Both the position numbers and the translations under genes were made by a program. Shown piece by piece: positions 7,892-15,617 of a stretch of DNA of 64,000 nt. Location of the stretch: NCBI GenBank assembly GCA_052379845.1, contig JBQTCF010000020.1. One strand, written 5' to 3'. How positions within the stretch are numbered: position 1 is the stretch's first letter; the number at the start of each line of letters is the position of its first letter. The DNA comes from Roseinatronobacter sp052379845. Lineage in GTDB: Bacteria; Pseudomonadota; Alphaproteobacteria; Rhodobacterales; Rhodobacteraceae. The notes under the pieces were generated by a model. The model had not been told where the DNA came from. It was given only the letters and a program-made list of their open reading frames with translations, and searched no databases.

Positions 7892-8242
7892 TCATTTCGG
7901 GAAAACCGCTGTTCCATCAAAGCGGCGATACGGTATCTTCTTTTTGGTCTGCTGGATGCCCAGATGGCTTTTGCGAACCCGCGCGATCTTGGCCTTGCGC
8001 TTCACGTCTTGCTTGGTCTTGGCTTTGTGCGGCTCGGCCAGAACGGGCTGCAAATTGCTCTCACGGTTTTCGCCACCGTTGATGATCGCGATCTTGTGGT
8101 CGCACTCCCACTTATCGCCAGGGCCTATCTTGCGCCCTGACTCCGCACACCTGCCGCCATGATCCTCAAAAACACGCAGCTTTACCCGTGCCGGTATGGG
8201 GGTGTCGTCGCTCTTTCCAATCCACTCATCGACCTTGCGCAT
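7892..8242 (-). CDS. HNH endonuclease
   Basis: A 116-aa protein with a compact HNH nuclease core: RVFEDHGGRCAESGRKI, then WECDHKIAIINGGENRESNLQPV and a following HKAKTKQD. The DH, N and H residues are at normal spacing for a metal-dependent nicking or cutting nuclease. A Lys/Arg-rich C-terminus probably contacts DNA. Start 8242 (ATG) follows AGGGG; the preceding gene ends at 8248. It may be a homing nuclease or help in packaging or recombination; unlike the other HNH proteins of this prophage it has no AP2 domain. Confidence 0.85.
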   Translation of the reverse strand: MRKVDEWIGKSDDTPIPARVKLRVFEDHGGRCAESGRKIGPGDKWECDHKIAIINGGENRESNLQPVLAEPHKAKTKQDVKRKAKIARVRKSHLGIQQTKKKIPYRRFDGTAVFPK

Positions 8243-8247
8243 TCCAT

Positions 8248-8598
8248 TCACCCCTGCGATTTCTGATAGAAACTCGGTCCACCGGGCTTGCCCGCGACTT
8301 TTTGCACCTGCCCGCGCGCCACCATGTCTGACAGCGCATAGCCAACTTTCGCCCGCTCAACCCCAAGCTCATTGGCCATATCGGTCGCGGTGTAGACCCG
8401 TTCGGGGTCCATTTTCTCGATGATCCTGGACGCCATGCTTCCGGGCCTGAACTTGCCTTTCATCGAGGTGGCGGATGCAGTGAACCGCAAGCTAATGTGC
8501 CGGCCGCTTTCCCTGCCGACAGACACGGCCATAGCGCGGGCAATCATGTCTTGGTGTCGCGATGCGAAGTCGTGGTCTTTGAACACAGGAATATTCAT
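8248..8598 (-). CDS. hypothetical protein with winged-helix-like C-terminus
   Basis: A 116-aa protein. ATG 8598 is preferred, with AAGGAG 11 bases upstream inside the end of the upstream gene; GTG 8610 is an alternative. The C-terminal half reads like a winged helix: KMDPERVYTATDMANELGVE followed by KVGYALSDMVARGQVQKV. It could bind DNA, as a regulator or recombination accessory. It overlaps or nearly touches both neighbours in the minus-strand early operon. Confidence 0.65.
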   Translation of the reverse strand: MNIPVFKDHDFASRHQDMIARAMAVSVGRESGRHISLRFTASATSMKGKFRPGSMASRIIEKMDPERVYTATDMANELGVERAKVGYALSDMVARGQVQKVAGKPGGPSFYQKSQG

Positions 8599-8602
8599 TT
8601 GG

Positions 8603-8869
8603 TCATTCACTCCTTGCGATACTGTCTGTTTCTGGGTTCAGCCCGTTGAATGACGCCAGTGCGTCAGGCATTTCTATTTTCATGACATGGCAGCGCATGA
8701 CCTGCCCGACCTGCCGGTAGGCTTCATCGATGATCCTGACCCTTTGCTTGGGCACCAGAAACGAACTGACGCGCGGGTGGTGCTGGATCGGCGATAACTC
8801 GATAGCCCGCCCGCTGGGCGTGTAGCCCTTGCAGATCAGTTCATATGTGCTGCACTTTTCGCTGCTCAT
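8603..8869 (-). CDS. hypothetical protein
   Basis: An 88-aa ORF, ATG 8869 overlapping the previous stop by ATGA. Residues such as YTPSGRAIELSPIQHHPRVS and VPKQRVRIIDEAYRQVGQV show ordinary protein-like composition, but no family was recognised. Its 3' end carries the Shine-Dalgarno of the next gene. Part of the compact minus-strand early operon. Confidence 0.65.
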   Translation of the reverse strand: MSSEKCSTYELICKGYTPSGRAIELSPIQHHPRVSSFLVPKQRVRIIDEAYRQVGQVMRCHVMKIEMPDALASFNGLNPETDSIARSE

Positions 8870-9075
8870 GCGGCCCTGCCCCGCTTTTCAAGGTGCGCGC
8901 GCGCCAATGTCACCGGGTCGCCAGAGGCAAGCGCTTCCTGCTCGGCAAAGTCCTCATCAATGCGCTCGAAGATCGGGAAGAATTCGGGGTTCTGTATGGC
9001 CAGCGCCGCATAGCCTGACCGCAACGCCCTCATCGTTTGAAGGTCAACCTGCACGATCGCGCCCTTTCTTTTCAT
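8866..9075 (-). CDS. small hypothetical protein
   Basis: A 69-aa, probably helical protein (IVQVDLQTMRALRSGYAALA, then FERIDEDFAEQEALASGDPV). It overlaps the upstream gene by 32 bases and the downstream gene by ATGA, as expected for a coupled operon. No homologue recognised. Confidence 0.6.
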   Translation of the reverse strand: MKRKGAIVQVDLQTMRALRSGYAALAIQNPEFFPIFERIDEDFAEQEALASGDPVTLARAHLEKRGRAA

Positions 9076-9358
9076 CGCGCGCGCGCGAATAGGCCAAACT
9101 CATCGCCTGAAGGTGGTTTGCGATGAACTTCAGTTCACAAAACTGGCAGCATTTGGGGCGGTTCGGGGCGTCAACCATCATCATCGCCGCGGTATCCACC
9201 AACAGTTTGATAGCGCCCATGTTGTCATGATCCTCGTCAGGGTATTGGCCCTTGGTGATGGCCAGCGCCATATCGGCAATCTTCTGTTCTGCACCCTCCT
9301 CACGCAGTTGCTGCGATACGATCGAAAGCGCTTTGATTTTGTCATCACTCAAGGGCAT
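9044..9358 (-). CDS. hypothetical protein
   Basis: A 104-aa protein from ATG 9358, chosen for AAGGAG nine bases upstream. Its sequence begins MPLSDDKIKALSIVSQQLRE. It has a predominantly helical look and a Cys pair in KCCQFCELKF, possibly metal-linked, although only three Cys are present. No family recognised. Follows the GapR-domain gene in the early operon. Confidence 0.65.
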   Translation of the reverse strand: MPLSDDKIKALSIVSQQLREEGAEQKIADMALAITKGQYPDEDHDNMGAIKLLVDTAAMMMVDAPNRPKCCQFCELKFIANHLQAMSLAYSRARDEKKGRDRAG

Positions 9359-9414
9359 TTTGCCGCTCCTTATGCTGCACATGCGCGCCGGATTGCCCCG
9401 GCGCGCGGGGTTGG

Positions 9415-9690
9415 TCAGATCATGCCAAGCGCGGCTTTATACAGGTCCAGAACCGCTTCTTCCTCGGCGATGTCGTCGGGCGCGCGTTTCCGCATCGCGA
9501 TGATTTTGCGCAAAACCTTGGTGTCGTAGCCACGCCCCTTGGCTTCTGCCATCACTTCTTTCTGCTGATCGGCAATGTCCTTCTTTTCAGCGTCCAGATG
9601 CTCAAACCGTTCGATGAACTGGCGCAACTCGTCGGCAGTGACATTGTATGCGTCATTGCGGACAGCCTGATCTTCCGGCGTTTCCTTCAT
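9415..9690 (-). other. possible internal start giving standalone GapR-like protein
   Basis: AAAGGAGGG at 9701-9709 is one of the strongest Shine-Dalgarno sequences in the operon. It lies 4 bases before GTG 9696 and 10 before ATG 9690, in frame with the longer gene. The product from ATG 9690 would be 91 aa, the usual GapR length. Confidence 0.5.
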
Positions 9691-10104
9691 CGGCACGCGG
9701 CCCTCCTTTGCCGCGCGCGCGGCCTTGAATTGCTCGTTTGAAAAGGTGATTGAGTTGCCGATACGCATAGACGCGATGTTGCTCATGCGCGCGAAAGATG
9801 GGTCCAGCTTTTCAATCGGCGCGATTACTTGCCTGATGTATTTTGACCTATCGTTTGCCGCTGAGATTTCATCCCAGACAGCTACCAGATGATGCCAGTA
9901 GGCGTTGACATCGGCCATTTCACCCAGCCGCGCACGGAATTCCGGAACAGCTTCCAGAAGCGCCTCGCAACGCCCGAAATCATCCGCATCATGCGGGTAG
10001 TCTCCGGTCTGCTGGCCGAAACCGCCCAGACGTGCAGCAATGGCTTTTGCTGATGCCCCGCGAACCCCAGCCTCTAAATATTCCTGCACGCTGTCATCAA
10101 GCAC
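9415..10104 (-). CDS. GapR/DUF2312-domain protein with long N-terminal extension
   Basis: The 229-aa ORF starts at GTG 10104 after AAGGAG. Residues about 150-229 match GapR (DUF2312): ADELRQFIERFEHLDAEKKD, EVMAEAKGRGYDTKVLRKII and EEEAVLDLYKAALGM. GapR is a small alphaproteobacterial protein that binds overtwisted AT-rich DNA and is normally about 90 aa. Here 140 extra residues precede the domain, helical and unrecognised. Inside the gene AAAGGAGGG (9701-9709) precedes GTG 9696 and ATG 9690, so a normal-length GapR could also be produced. It sits next to recT, which suggests a role in replication or DNA topology. Confidence 0.82.
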   Translation of the reverse strand: MLDDSVQEYLEAGVRGASAKAIAARLGGFGQQTGDYPHDADDFGRCEALLEAVPEFRARLGEMADVNAYWHHLVAVWDEISAANDRSKYIRQVIAPIEKLDPSFARMSNIASMRIGNSITFSNEQFKAARAAKEGRVPMKETPEDQAVRNDAYNVTADELRQFIERFEHLDAEKKDIADQQKEVMAEAKGRGYDTKVLRKIIAMRKRAPDDIAEEEAVLDLYKAALGMI

Positions 10105-10131
10105 GGCACTTCTCCTTTTCTGGTGTGGTGA

Positions 10132-11337
10132 TTACTTCTTGGCGTCGATTGCGGCGCGAACCCTCGCCGCCAGTTTCTTCAGCGCTGGCGTTCCCTCCAT
10201 CTGCGTGATTTGGTCGCCATACATTTCCTCGACCTCATCAGGGCTGGAATCCTTGACTTCATCGATGATCATGTCGGCCAGAGCTTCCCAGCGCTCCAGA
10301 TCAACTTCTGGCGCGTCTTCATCGCCACCCAAGGGGAGCTGCCCGTCAAATGATGGCTCCACTTTCTTATGACGTGACGGGCGTTCCTGCTCTTGATCAG
10401 GTCTTGACTGGGTGGTGCGCTTTTCAGCTTCGGTAGGCTTTTCGGCCTTGTTTTGCTGGGGCTTGGGCGCGGTGCTTTCTTGATCGGTTCTTGATTGCTC
10501 GATGGCCTGTTCGTCAGCCTCGCCCTCGATATAATCATCCTCAATCGGGGCAATGCCTGCGCTTGGGTCCATAGCAAAGGCCCGATAGTCTGCCTTGCTG
10601 TCATCAACTGTCATCGCGTCCATGAACTCGACGGAAAGCGGCAGATACTTGGCAAGCGCGCGGATGGCGGTTTTCTTCGCCATTTCATCTTCATGCTTCA
10701 GCCATGGTGAATCTGCGGTTTTCTTGAACTTCACAGCAGACTGCCAGCCCTGCGAACCGTCACGGATTTTCATCACATGCGCCCAAGGAAGCACCACATA
10801 GGCATGGCCACCATCCTTGAATTTGGCAATGGCATAGGCATGCAGCTTGGCCCCCTCCATGGGGCCGGGACGATGGCGCAAGCGCGCTTCCGTGCCTTCC
10901 TCATATTCCCACAACTCATCATCGGAATAGTGGATATTGGCCGACAGGCTGGTGATATGACCGGAACGGCGCGCAAGATCGATCAGGCCCTTGTAGCCGA
11001 CGATCAACTGCACATCGGTTCTGACAACCTCCCACTTTCCGGTCCTGTCATTCTTCTCCTTCTTGTCGAAAGGGATCAGATAAGCGTGCCCCAAGATCGT
11101 ATTTGGCTCTAGACCAAGAGATGCACACTGCATGAGCGCCCCAAGGAATGACATCGGCTCGCATTGTTGCAGCTTTGGTGTCGTGCGGATCGCATTGGCA
11201 ACCACCCGCATCATGCGTTCAGGGTTCATGTGCTTGGCGGCTACTGCCGAAAGCTGGTCACGCGCAGCGGTGTTTGAAAGAAGCTCACGCACCTGCTGGA
11301 CTTGGCGAAGCGGTTTCGTGCTGACAATCGCGCTCAT
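10132..11337 (-). CDS. recT: RecT-family single-strand annealing protein
   Basis: A 401-aa protein. Residues 1-245 match RecT: PERMMRVVANAIRTTPKLQQ, SFLGALMQCASLGLEPNTIL, HAYLIPFDKKEKN, VQLIVGYKGLIDLARRSG and KKTAIRALAKYLPLS. It anneals complementary single strands during phage recombination and replication. The C-terminal 150 residues are a charged, Gln/Glu/Pro-rich linker ending in a small helical acidic domain (VDLERWEALADMIIDEV), longer than in the E. coli Rac protein. No RecE or YqaJ nuclease partner was recognised nearby. ATG 11337 overlaps the previous stop. Confidence 0.93.
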   Translation of the reverse strand: MSAIVSTKPLRQVQQVRELLSNTAARDQLSAVAAKHMNPERMMRVVANAIRTTPKLQQCEPMSFLGALMQCASLGLEPNTILGHAYLIPFDKKEKNDRTGKWEVVRTDVQLIVGYKGLIDLARRSGHITSLSANIHYSDDELWEYEEGTEARLRHRPGPMEGAKLHAYAIAKFKDGGHAYVVLPWAHVMKIRDGSQGWQSAVKFKKTADSPWLKHEDEMAKKTAIRALAKYLPLSVEFMDAMTVDDSKADYRAFAMDPSAGIAPIEDDYIEGEADEQAIEQSRTDQESTAPKPQQNKAEKPTEAEKRTTQSRPDQEQERPSRHKKVEPSFDGQLPLGGDEDAPEVDLERWEALADMIIDEVKDSSPDEVEEMYGDQITQMEGTPALKKLAARVRAAIDAKK

Positions 11338-12197
11338 GCCGCGCCCTCCTTCGTGTAGATATCGACCCCGGCCAAAGCCTTATTGGCCTCGGTGATGTTG
11401 CCGGAACGAACAGCGGCAGTGGCCAGACGTTCCAGAAGCTCATCAACCGCCGGATCGTTCTGGAAATACATAAAGCACGCGCGCTTGTTGGTGACGCGGG
11501 CATGCTTGGTGGTGCGCAGGCTCATCTTGCGCCCGCCGCCGGTCGCGGAGCCGGCCTGCGCCTTGACGGGCTTGGCGGCCTGTTTCTCGGCCTTCTGCGC
11601 GGCTTTCAGTGCTTCCTCGGCCTCGACCTGCCCGCTGATGTCATTGCGGGCTGCGGCCTCCTGTGCGGCCTTCTGGGCGGCTTCACGCTCGGCACGGGCC
11701 TTTGCCTCGGCCTCGGCACGTTCCTTGGCGATGCGGGCATTCTCGCGCGCCAGCCAGTCGGCCTGCATCGCCTTCATGGACTTGCCCAGCTTATCCAGTT
11801 TTGCAGTCAACGGCGTGTAAGCGTCCTGCACCATCTGGCCCAGATCGTCCCACGGTTTCTTGGCCTCTTTCCGCGCCTCATCGACACGCTTGAAAAGGCC
11901 GCGCGCACCGGTCACAAAATCGGTCAGGCGTTCGGATTGCTCCGCGCTCTGGACCTGCTTGATGTCCAGCCACTTGCCAGCGGCATCGCAGAACACGGCA
12001 ACATGGGCGGAAAGTTCCGCATGCTTGTCTGGGCTGAAGGCGACAAGCTCTTGATCGCCGCCGCCAGTCTTGGCTACAGCGGCCTTCTGCGCCCGCTCGA
12101 TTTGTTCCGGTGTCGCCTCCCCCGGCAGGACAGGCATTACAATCGCCTCCGGCGGATTGTTGTGATCTTTCGGGGGCAGTCCTGTTTGATCATTCAT
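11334..12197 (-). CDS. hypothetical coiled-coil protein upstream of recT
   Basis: A 287-aa protein from ATG 12197, with AAGGAG ten bases upstream. The centre (roughly residues 105-220) is a long Ala/Glu/Lys/Arg-rich helix or coiled coil, with KERAEAEAKARAEREAAQKA as the clearest stretch. The C-terminal segment has YFQNDPAVDELLERLATAAV. It overlaps recT by ATGA and probably works with it. No specific family recognised. Confidence 0.7.
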   Translation of the reverse strand: MNDQTGLPPKDHNNPPEAIVMPVLPGEATPEQIERAQKAAVAKTGGGDQELVAFSPDKHAELSAHVAVFCDAAGKWLDIKQVQSAEQSERLTDFVTGARGLFKRVDEARKEAKKPWDDLGQMVQDAYTPLTAKLDKLGKSMKAMQADWLARENARIAKERAEAEAKARAEREAAQKAAQEAAARNDISGQVEAEEALKAAQKAEKQAAKPVKAQAGSATGGGRKMSLRTTKHARVTNKRACFMYFQNDPAVDELLERLATAAVRSGNITEANKALAGVDIYTKEGAA

Positions 12198-12216
12198 TGG
12201 TTTCGTCTCCTTGGGT

Positions 12217-12414
12217 TTACTGTTCAATCAGCGGGTTTTCCTCGACCGCGTCTTTACCGTTGAGCCTGTCAACTTCGGCCTTAGCTTGGGCGCGGTCATG
12301 AAACTTGGTGATCCCGCCCTTCGCGCCAACGCGCGCTTTGTTGTTTTGGCGATCCTCAACGGTCCAGAATTTGCGACCGTTCGGCCATGTGCTTTGATGC
12401 GCTTTCCAACCCAC
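12217..12414 (-). CDS. small basic hypothetical protein
   Basis: A 65-aa protein starting at GTG 12414 with GGAG seven bases upstream. Rich in Lys/Arg/Trp (GWKAHQSTWPNGRKFWTVED). No family recognised. It is tightly packed in the early operon between two other small genes. Confidence 0.6.
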   Translation of the reverse strand: MGWKAHQSTWPNGRKFWTVEDRQNNKARVGAKGGITKFHDRAQAKAEVDRLNGKDAVEENPLIEQ

Positions 12415-12418
12415 AGCA

Positions 12419-12724
12419 TCACTCCGTGCAGGAATAGGATTGCGGGCACGCTGTGCGACCTACGCACTGACCCTTGCGGTAACAAAAGGCGGGCGTCTTA
12501 CCGTGAACTGGGTGATCGTGCTGCCAGATCATCCCCGCGACTGGGTAAGGGTTCGTCTTGACCGTTTCGCCTTTTTCCGGCGAATACTTGTGGTTAGGTT
12601 CCAACTCGACTGTCTTGCCCGTGATGTGTTCGGCAATCTTCACAGCATCGTATGCGCTTTGGCCTTCGCAATAGCCTGTGCTGCCATCGGTGAATTTAAG
12701 CCAGTAGGTTTGCAATATTCTCAC
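12419..12724 (-). CDS. hypothetical protein
   Basis: A 101-aa protein from GTG 12724, which overlaps the previous stop (GTGA). It begins MRILQTYWLKFTDGSTGYCE and continues with an AYDAVKIAEHITGKTV helix, as in small sandwich-type phage proteins. Four Cys lie in the second half. No function assigned. Confidence 0.65.
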   Translation of the reverse strand: MRILQTYWLKFTDGSTGYCEGQSAYDAVKIAEHITGKTVELEPNHKYSPEKGETVKTNPYPVAGMIWQHDHPVHGKTPAFCYRKGQCVGRTACPQSYSCTE

Positions 12725-13104
12725 TCCGGTAGGATTGGGATGGATACAAGATCCACCTTGGCCATGCTGGCCTGCATTTCGGGGATCAGGTTGCGGCGGT
12801 GAAGCAGCCGATTGTAGTCATCACGACTTATCGGCTCTAAATAAGTCCAAGCTGTTGCGGCATTTCTCGGCATGCCATCAATTTCACATCTGTATTCTTC
12901 TGGCTCAGACAATTCCCCTGTTGTTAGGTCAATTTCTCTGTGCAGCCATATTCTTGCCGCAACGAAAGGTCCGCCTTTTACAAGGCGTGTGCGGTAGTAA
13001 CCGCACTCTGGTAAGCCATCGTGACGCGGGGGGGCTTCGCCTGCGATTGCAGACTTCCACCATGCAAAAGCAACGCTGGGCGGGGTTGGCATTCGCATAG
13101 CCAT
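12721..13104 (-). CDS. hypothetical protein
   Basis: A 127-aa protein. ATG 13104 overlaps the stop of the HNH-AP2 gene (TGATG), so the two are coupled. Sequence includes ARIWLHREIDLTTGELSEPE and AWTYLEPISRDDYNRLLHRR, seen as a generic phage early protein pattern; no domain recognised. Confidence 0.65.
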   Translation of the reverse strand: MAMRMPTPPSVAFAWWKSAIAGEAPPRHDGLPECGYYRTRLVKGGPFVAARIWLHREIDLTTGELSEPEEYRCEIDGMPRNAATAWTYLEPISRDDYNRLLHRRNLIPEMQASMAKVDLVSIPILPE

Positions 13105-13616
13105 CACTCGAACCTCGCAAATTCGCCGTGTAGCTTAGACGCCGCACAGCAATAAGCGGCATGAGCTTCTTCTGCGTTCTGAAAGTATCCAAGGTGCTTT
13201 TTTTTGCCCTCAATGTGTATCGAGGCGGCATATTTTTTGGCGTTCGCGTTCCACTGAACGCCTTTGATGCTAGACTTATTGTCGCGCCTGACGCGCGTAT
13301 TGCTTATATTTTGACTTCGACTCGCCGGACGCAAATTGTTCCGCCGATTGTTTAGGCCATTCATGTCCTTATGATCGACTTCCTTTCCGGCTTTTGCTGA
13401 GCAGATAACTCGATGCATATAGTATATTTCCTGAACTCCCCCCTTTCTGGTTTTCCTATATGCATAGGCCGTTTCGCCACTCTCTTTCGCTGTCCAATTA
13501 TACCCCTCAACCAAAGGCACATCTGCTGCATCTATGATGGCTTCATACCCTTTGGTGAGAGGCACATAGGCCACATCGCCATCAATGCGGATCGGGCGAA
13601 TATCCTTGACCATCAT
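13104..13616 (-). CDS. HNH-AP2 homing endonuclease-like protein
   Basis: A 170-aa protein with an HNH nuclease core (YYMHRVICSAKAGKEVDHKD, NGLNNRRNNLRPASRSQNIS) followed by an AP2-type DNA-binding domain (SSIKGVQWNANAKKYAASIH, GYFQNAEEAHAAYCCAASKL). Such proteins are typically free-standing homing endonucleases in phages. It is one of four related genes in this prophage (with 16776, 20143 and 22308). It starts in an ATGA overlap with its upstream neighbour, so it has settled neatly into the operon. AT content is higher than in its neighbours. Confidence 0.88.
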   Translation of the reverse strand: MMVKDIRPIRIDGDVAYVPLTKGYEAIIDAADVPLVEGYNWTAKESGETAYAYRKTRKGGVQEIYYMHRVICSAKAGKEVDHKDMNGLNNRRNNLRPASRSQNISNTRVRRDNKSSIKGVQWNANAKKYAASIHIEGKKKHLGYFQNAEEAHAAYCCAASKLHGEFARFE

Positions 13617-13816
13617 GCCACCCCCGCCTGTGCTGGCACCGAACGGCGTGATCTGAACACTGGCGCGGGCCGCTCAAAGCCATCCGCCATATCCATCGTT
13701 TCACCGGCCAGTTCGCGCAGGCGCGCGGCACGATGGTCGCCCGATTTACTCGCTGAACGGGATGCAATAAACGCGGCATTTGCCAGCGCGACGATATCAT
13801 CATCGACCCCAGCCAT
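13613..13816 (-). CDS. small hypothetical protein
   Basis: A 67-aa protein from ATG 13816, overlapping the previous stop (TGATG). Begins MAGVDDDIVALANAAFIASRS; a helical N-terminus with a basic tail. No family recognised. Confidence 0.6.
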   Translation of the reverse strand: MAGVDDDIVALANAAFIASRSASKSGDHRAARLRELAGETMDMADGFERPAPVFRSRRSVPAQAGVA

Positions 13817-14052
13817 CACCACGGCGCCCCAGCAAGGGGATCGGCCAGAACTGCGGCGGAACCCAGAGATAGGTTCAACACCAACAGCGCCAGAAGCGAT
13901 GTCGCAATCGCGATCGCGGCCAGCGCACAAAGCCATAAGCACCACTGCACAACACCGGGCAAGTCGTCCCATGTCATCGGCTGGATGCGGCCTTGGTGGG
14001 TTTCAAAATCTTCCGCCAGTCGGGCGGCCCTGTCATCGGGGCGATCAAGCAT
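13816..14052 (-). CDS. small membrane protein, first gene of the minus-strand early operon
   Basis: A 78-aa protein with a soluble N-terminal half and a clear membrane segment of about 25 residues (WCLWLCALAAIAIATSLLAL and on). It is the promoter-proximal gene, directly downstream of two putative repressor operators. A possible role is superinfection exclusion or host takeover, but nothing in the sequence proves this. Confidence 0.65.
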   Translation of the reverse strand: MLDRPDDRAARLAEDFETHQGRIQPMTWDDLPGVVQWCLWLCALAAIAIATSLLALLVLNLSLGSAAVLADPLAGAPW

Positions 14053-14082
14053 TGCGTGCCTCCATTATCGAATGAAGGCATT

Positions 14083-14134
14083 AGTCGCACATAGCGACAA
14101 ATCATGTCAATAGAAAATGTCGATTATAGCGACA
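14083..14134 (-). promoter_or_regulatory. early left promoter with two repressor operators
   Basis: Two 17-bp sites of the form TGTCG-N7-CGACA lie at 14083-14099 (AGTCG arm, one mismatch) and 14118-14134 (perfect). Between them, on the minus strand, is the consensus -35 hexamer TTGACA (14110-14105), with the -10 region falling on the 14083-14099 site. The same motif occurs twice in the repressor-cro gap. This is the likely repressor-controlled promoter of the 14052-6625 operon. Confidence 0.8.
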
Positions 14135-14369
14135 GTCTTACTCCATGGCAGACCAGACCATTAAAATGAATTATAATTGTATAGACTGAACCTCGATAGA
14201 AAACAAAAACTTGGCCCCTACGGTTGCTGTCCTGAAGTGGTGCAATAAGGGTGCCGTTCTCTAATGCGTTGATGCATTCGCGCGCGCTGGGACTGAATTT
14301 TTCTCCCTCTATCACGGTATGATCGTCAGCACTCGCGACAGCGGACGCAAAGATACCGGCGAAGATCAA
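14124..14369 (-). CDS. small exported hypothetical protein downstream of repressor
   Basis: An 81-aa product if TTG 14369 is used; this codon overlaps the repressor stop. It then begins with a short hydrophobic signal-like segment (IFAGIFASAVASADD), followed by HTVIEGEKFSPSARECINAL and a beta-rich end with two Cys. The frame stays open further upstream inside the repressor gene. It would be expressed with the repressor in the lysogen, so it may be a lysogenic-conversion or exclusion protein; that is inference. Its 3' end overlaps one operator. Confidence 0.55.
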   Translation of the reverse strand: MIFAGIFASAVASADDHTVIEGEKFSPSARECINALENGTLIAPLQDSNRRGQVFVFYRGSVYTIIIHFNGLVCHGVRLSL

Positions 14370-14977
14370 TCCAGCCGCTCTACCAAGTCTTCTGGAAGTG
14401 ACATTCGGACGCGGGCCGCCCACTTCACCCTTTGATCCCACGCCGATTCGGATGTCGGGTTTAACGATACCAAATTGAACAGCCCCGGCTCTGATCCTCG
14501 TTTTAGCAGCTTCACCCACGCGTTCCCCTCCGAATCCTCAATGATACAGGTGCGCCCTATGTCTTCATCGAGCACCCCTTCATGTGCGTGCCTTGTAAAG
14601 AATAGAACGCTTCCTGAAGAAAATGCTGGCATCATGGAATCGCCGACCACTTCGACTGCGGCTATATTGTGAACGGGAAGTTGCGGCGGGCACGCCACAT
14701 GGAACAACCCCGAACCTTTTTCAAAGCCATCTACCAACGGAATCCGCGCGCCCGCGCCTACACGTCCAGCAACAGCTATCGGGACCGGCTCCCTGTCAAT
14801 TAAATCTTCAACACGAACAGAAAGTGCCCTCGCCACCTGATCGAGCCTGTTGGCATTGATGGTTTTTGCACCCAACTCCAACTCATTTAGGTATGAGCGA
14901 GATATTCCCGCTGTGGTCGCGAGTTGTTCGAGCGTCAGGCCCATCGCCTGCCTGATTTTTCTGATTCTCAACTTCAT
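14366..14977 (-). CDS. S24-family prophage repressor (CI-like)
   Basis: A 203-aa protein. Residues 5-60 are an XRE helix-turn-helix (RQAMGLTLEQLATTAGISRS, YLNELELGAKTINANRLDQV). Residues 75-200 are an S24 autocleavage domain with the Ser nucleophile Ser114 in VGDSMMPAF, the general-base Lys156 in AWVKLLKRG, and an Ala70-Gly71 candidate cleavage bond. It should hold the prophage silent and be inactivated through RecA on DNA damage. It is divergent from the Cro-like gene, and two TGTCG-N7-CGACA sites lie between them. Confidence 0.93.
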   Translation of the reverse strand: MKLRIRKIRQAMGLTLEQLATTAGISRSYLNELELGAKTINANRLDQVARALSVRVEDLIDREPVPIAVAGRVGAGARIPLVDGFEKGSGLFHVACPPQLPVHNIAAVEVVGDSMMPAFSSGSVLFFTRHAHEGVLDEDIGRTCIIEDSEGNAWVKLLKRGSEPGLFNLVSLNPTSESAWDQRVKWAARVRMSLPEDLVERLD

Positions 14978-15010
14978 GGCAAAGCTCTACACAAATGCCA
15001 AATTTCCCGC

Positions 15011-15061
15011 TGTCGAAAATAACGACATTGGGTCTTGATCTTATTATCGCTATTTGCGACA
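15011..15061. promoter_or_regulatory. repressor-cro intergenic operators
   Basis: Two 17-bp sites: TGTCG-aaaataa-CGACA at 15011-15027 (perfect arms) and TATCG-ctatttg-CGACA at 15045-15061 (one mismatch). Centres are 34 bp apart, about three helical turns. They sit upstream of both divergent starts and match the pair at 14083-14134. Confidence 0.82.
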
Positions 15062-15069
15062 TTGCGTTC

Positions 15070-15300
15070 ATGATGACGCTCACAGACTACATACGCAAGC
15101 GCGAGTTGCGCCAAGAAGATGCAGCGAATGAGATCGGTATCTCGCGCTCGTATCTTTCCGAAATAATGTCGCGCGCCAAGCAACCGGGGCGCGATACAAT
15201 CAAAAAGATCGACACCTGGTCGAATGGAGAGGTTCCGCCTGCCGTATGGTTTTTGCCCGTTGAGCAGCAAAATAGGCAGCAACGAAAAGGGGCTGCTTAA
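15070..15300 (+). CDS. Cro-like XRE regulator
   Basis: A 76-aa protein with an HTH: DYIRKRELRQEDAANEIGIS then RSYLSEIMSRAKQPGRDTIK. Start is the first of two adjacent ATGs at 15070/15073; an upstream extension would run through the operators and is unlikely. Position opposite the repressor, small size and HTH suggest a Cro function, turning the repressor off in lytic growth. First gene of the plus-strand early operon; TAATG overlap with the next gene. Confidence 0.8.
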   Translation: MMTLTDYIRKRELRQEDAANEIGISRSYLSEIMSRAKQPGRDTIKKIDTWSNGEVPPAVWFLPVEQQNRQQRKGAA

Positions 15301-15617
15301 TGTCATGTCTGCCTCCGCATAAGTTGCAGGCCCACGATGCCACTATTGAAGGTGGCGGGTCATCCGGCGTTGGTGGCGGCGTGTTCGCCGGATTGCCCGC
15401 CGACCCGATGGCATACCGGCGGCAGTTCCGCGACAAGTGGGGCGATTTCCTGCATGCGCACTTCCAGTCACACTTGCATGTCGCGCTGTTTTTCTCAGTC
15501 GATGAGCGCACCAGTCGAAACTGGTGGAATTACGTCACCGAACCAAAGGGCTGGGCGGTCAACTATGCCCGCGACACGATACCAGGGGCCAAGCAAGCGC
15601 TGAGGCTGGCCGCATGA
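15300..15617 (+). CDS. hypothetical early protein
   Basis: A 105-aa protein coupled to the Cro-like gene by TAATG. It has a Gly-rich N-terminus followed by a plausible domain (MAYRRQFRDKWGDFLHAHFQ, ALFFSVDERTSRNWWNYVTE, GWAVNYARDTIPGAKQAL). The aromatic TSRNWWN stretch suggests DNA binding, and the position fits a CII-like or replication-control role, but no family was recognised. Confidence 0.65.
   Translation: MSCLPPHKLQAHDATIEGGGSSGVGGGVFAGLPADPMAYRRQFRDKWGDFLHAHFQSHLHVALFFSVDERTSRNWWNYVTEPKGWAVNYARDTIPGAKQALRLAA

Noticed and set aside
11502..12263. Plus-strand ORF of 253 codons rich in Leu and Gly
   Set aside because: Antisense to the coiled-coil gene upstream of recT; the Ala/Glu/Lys codons of that gene read as Leu/Gly/Phe on the other strand.
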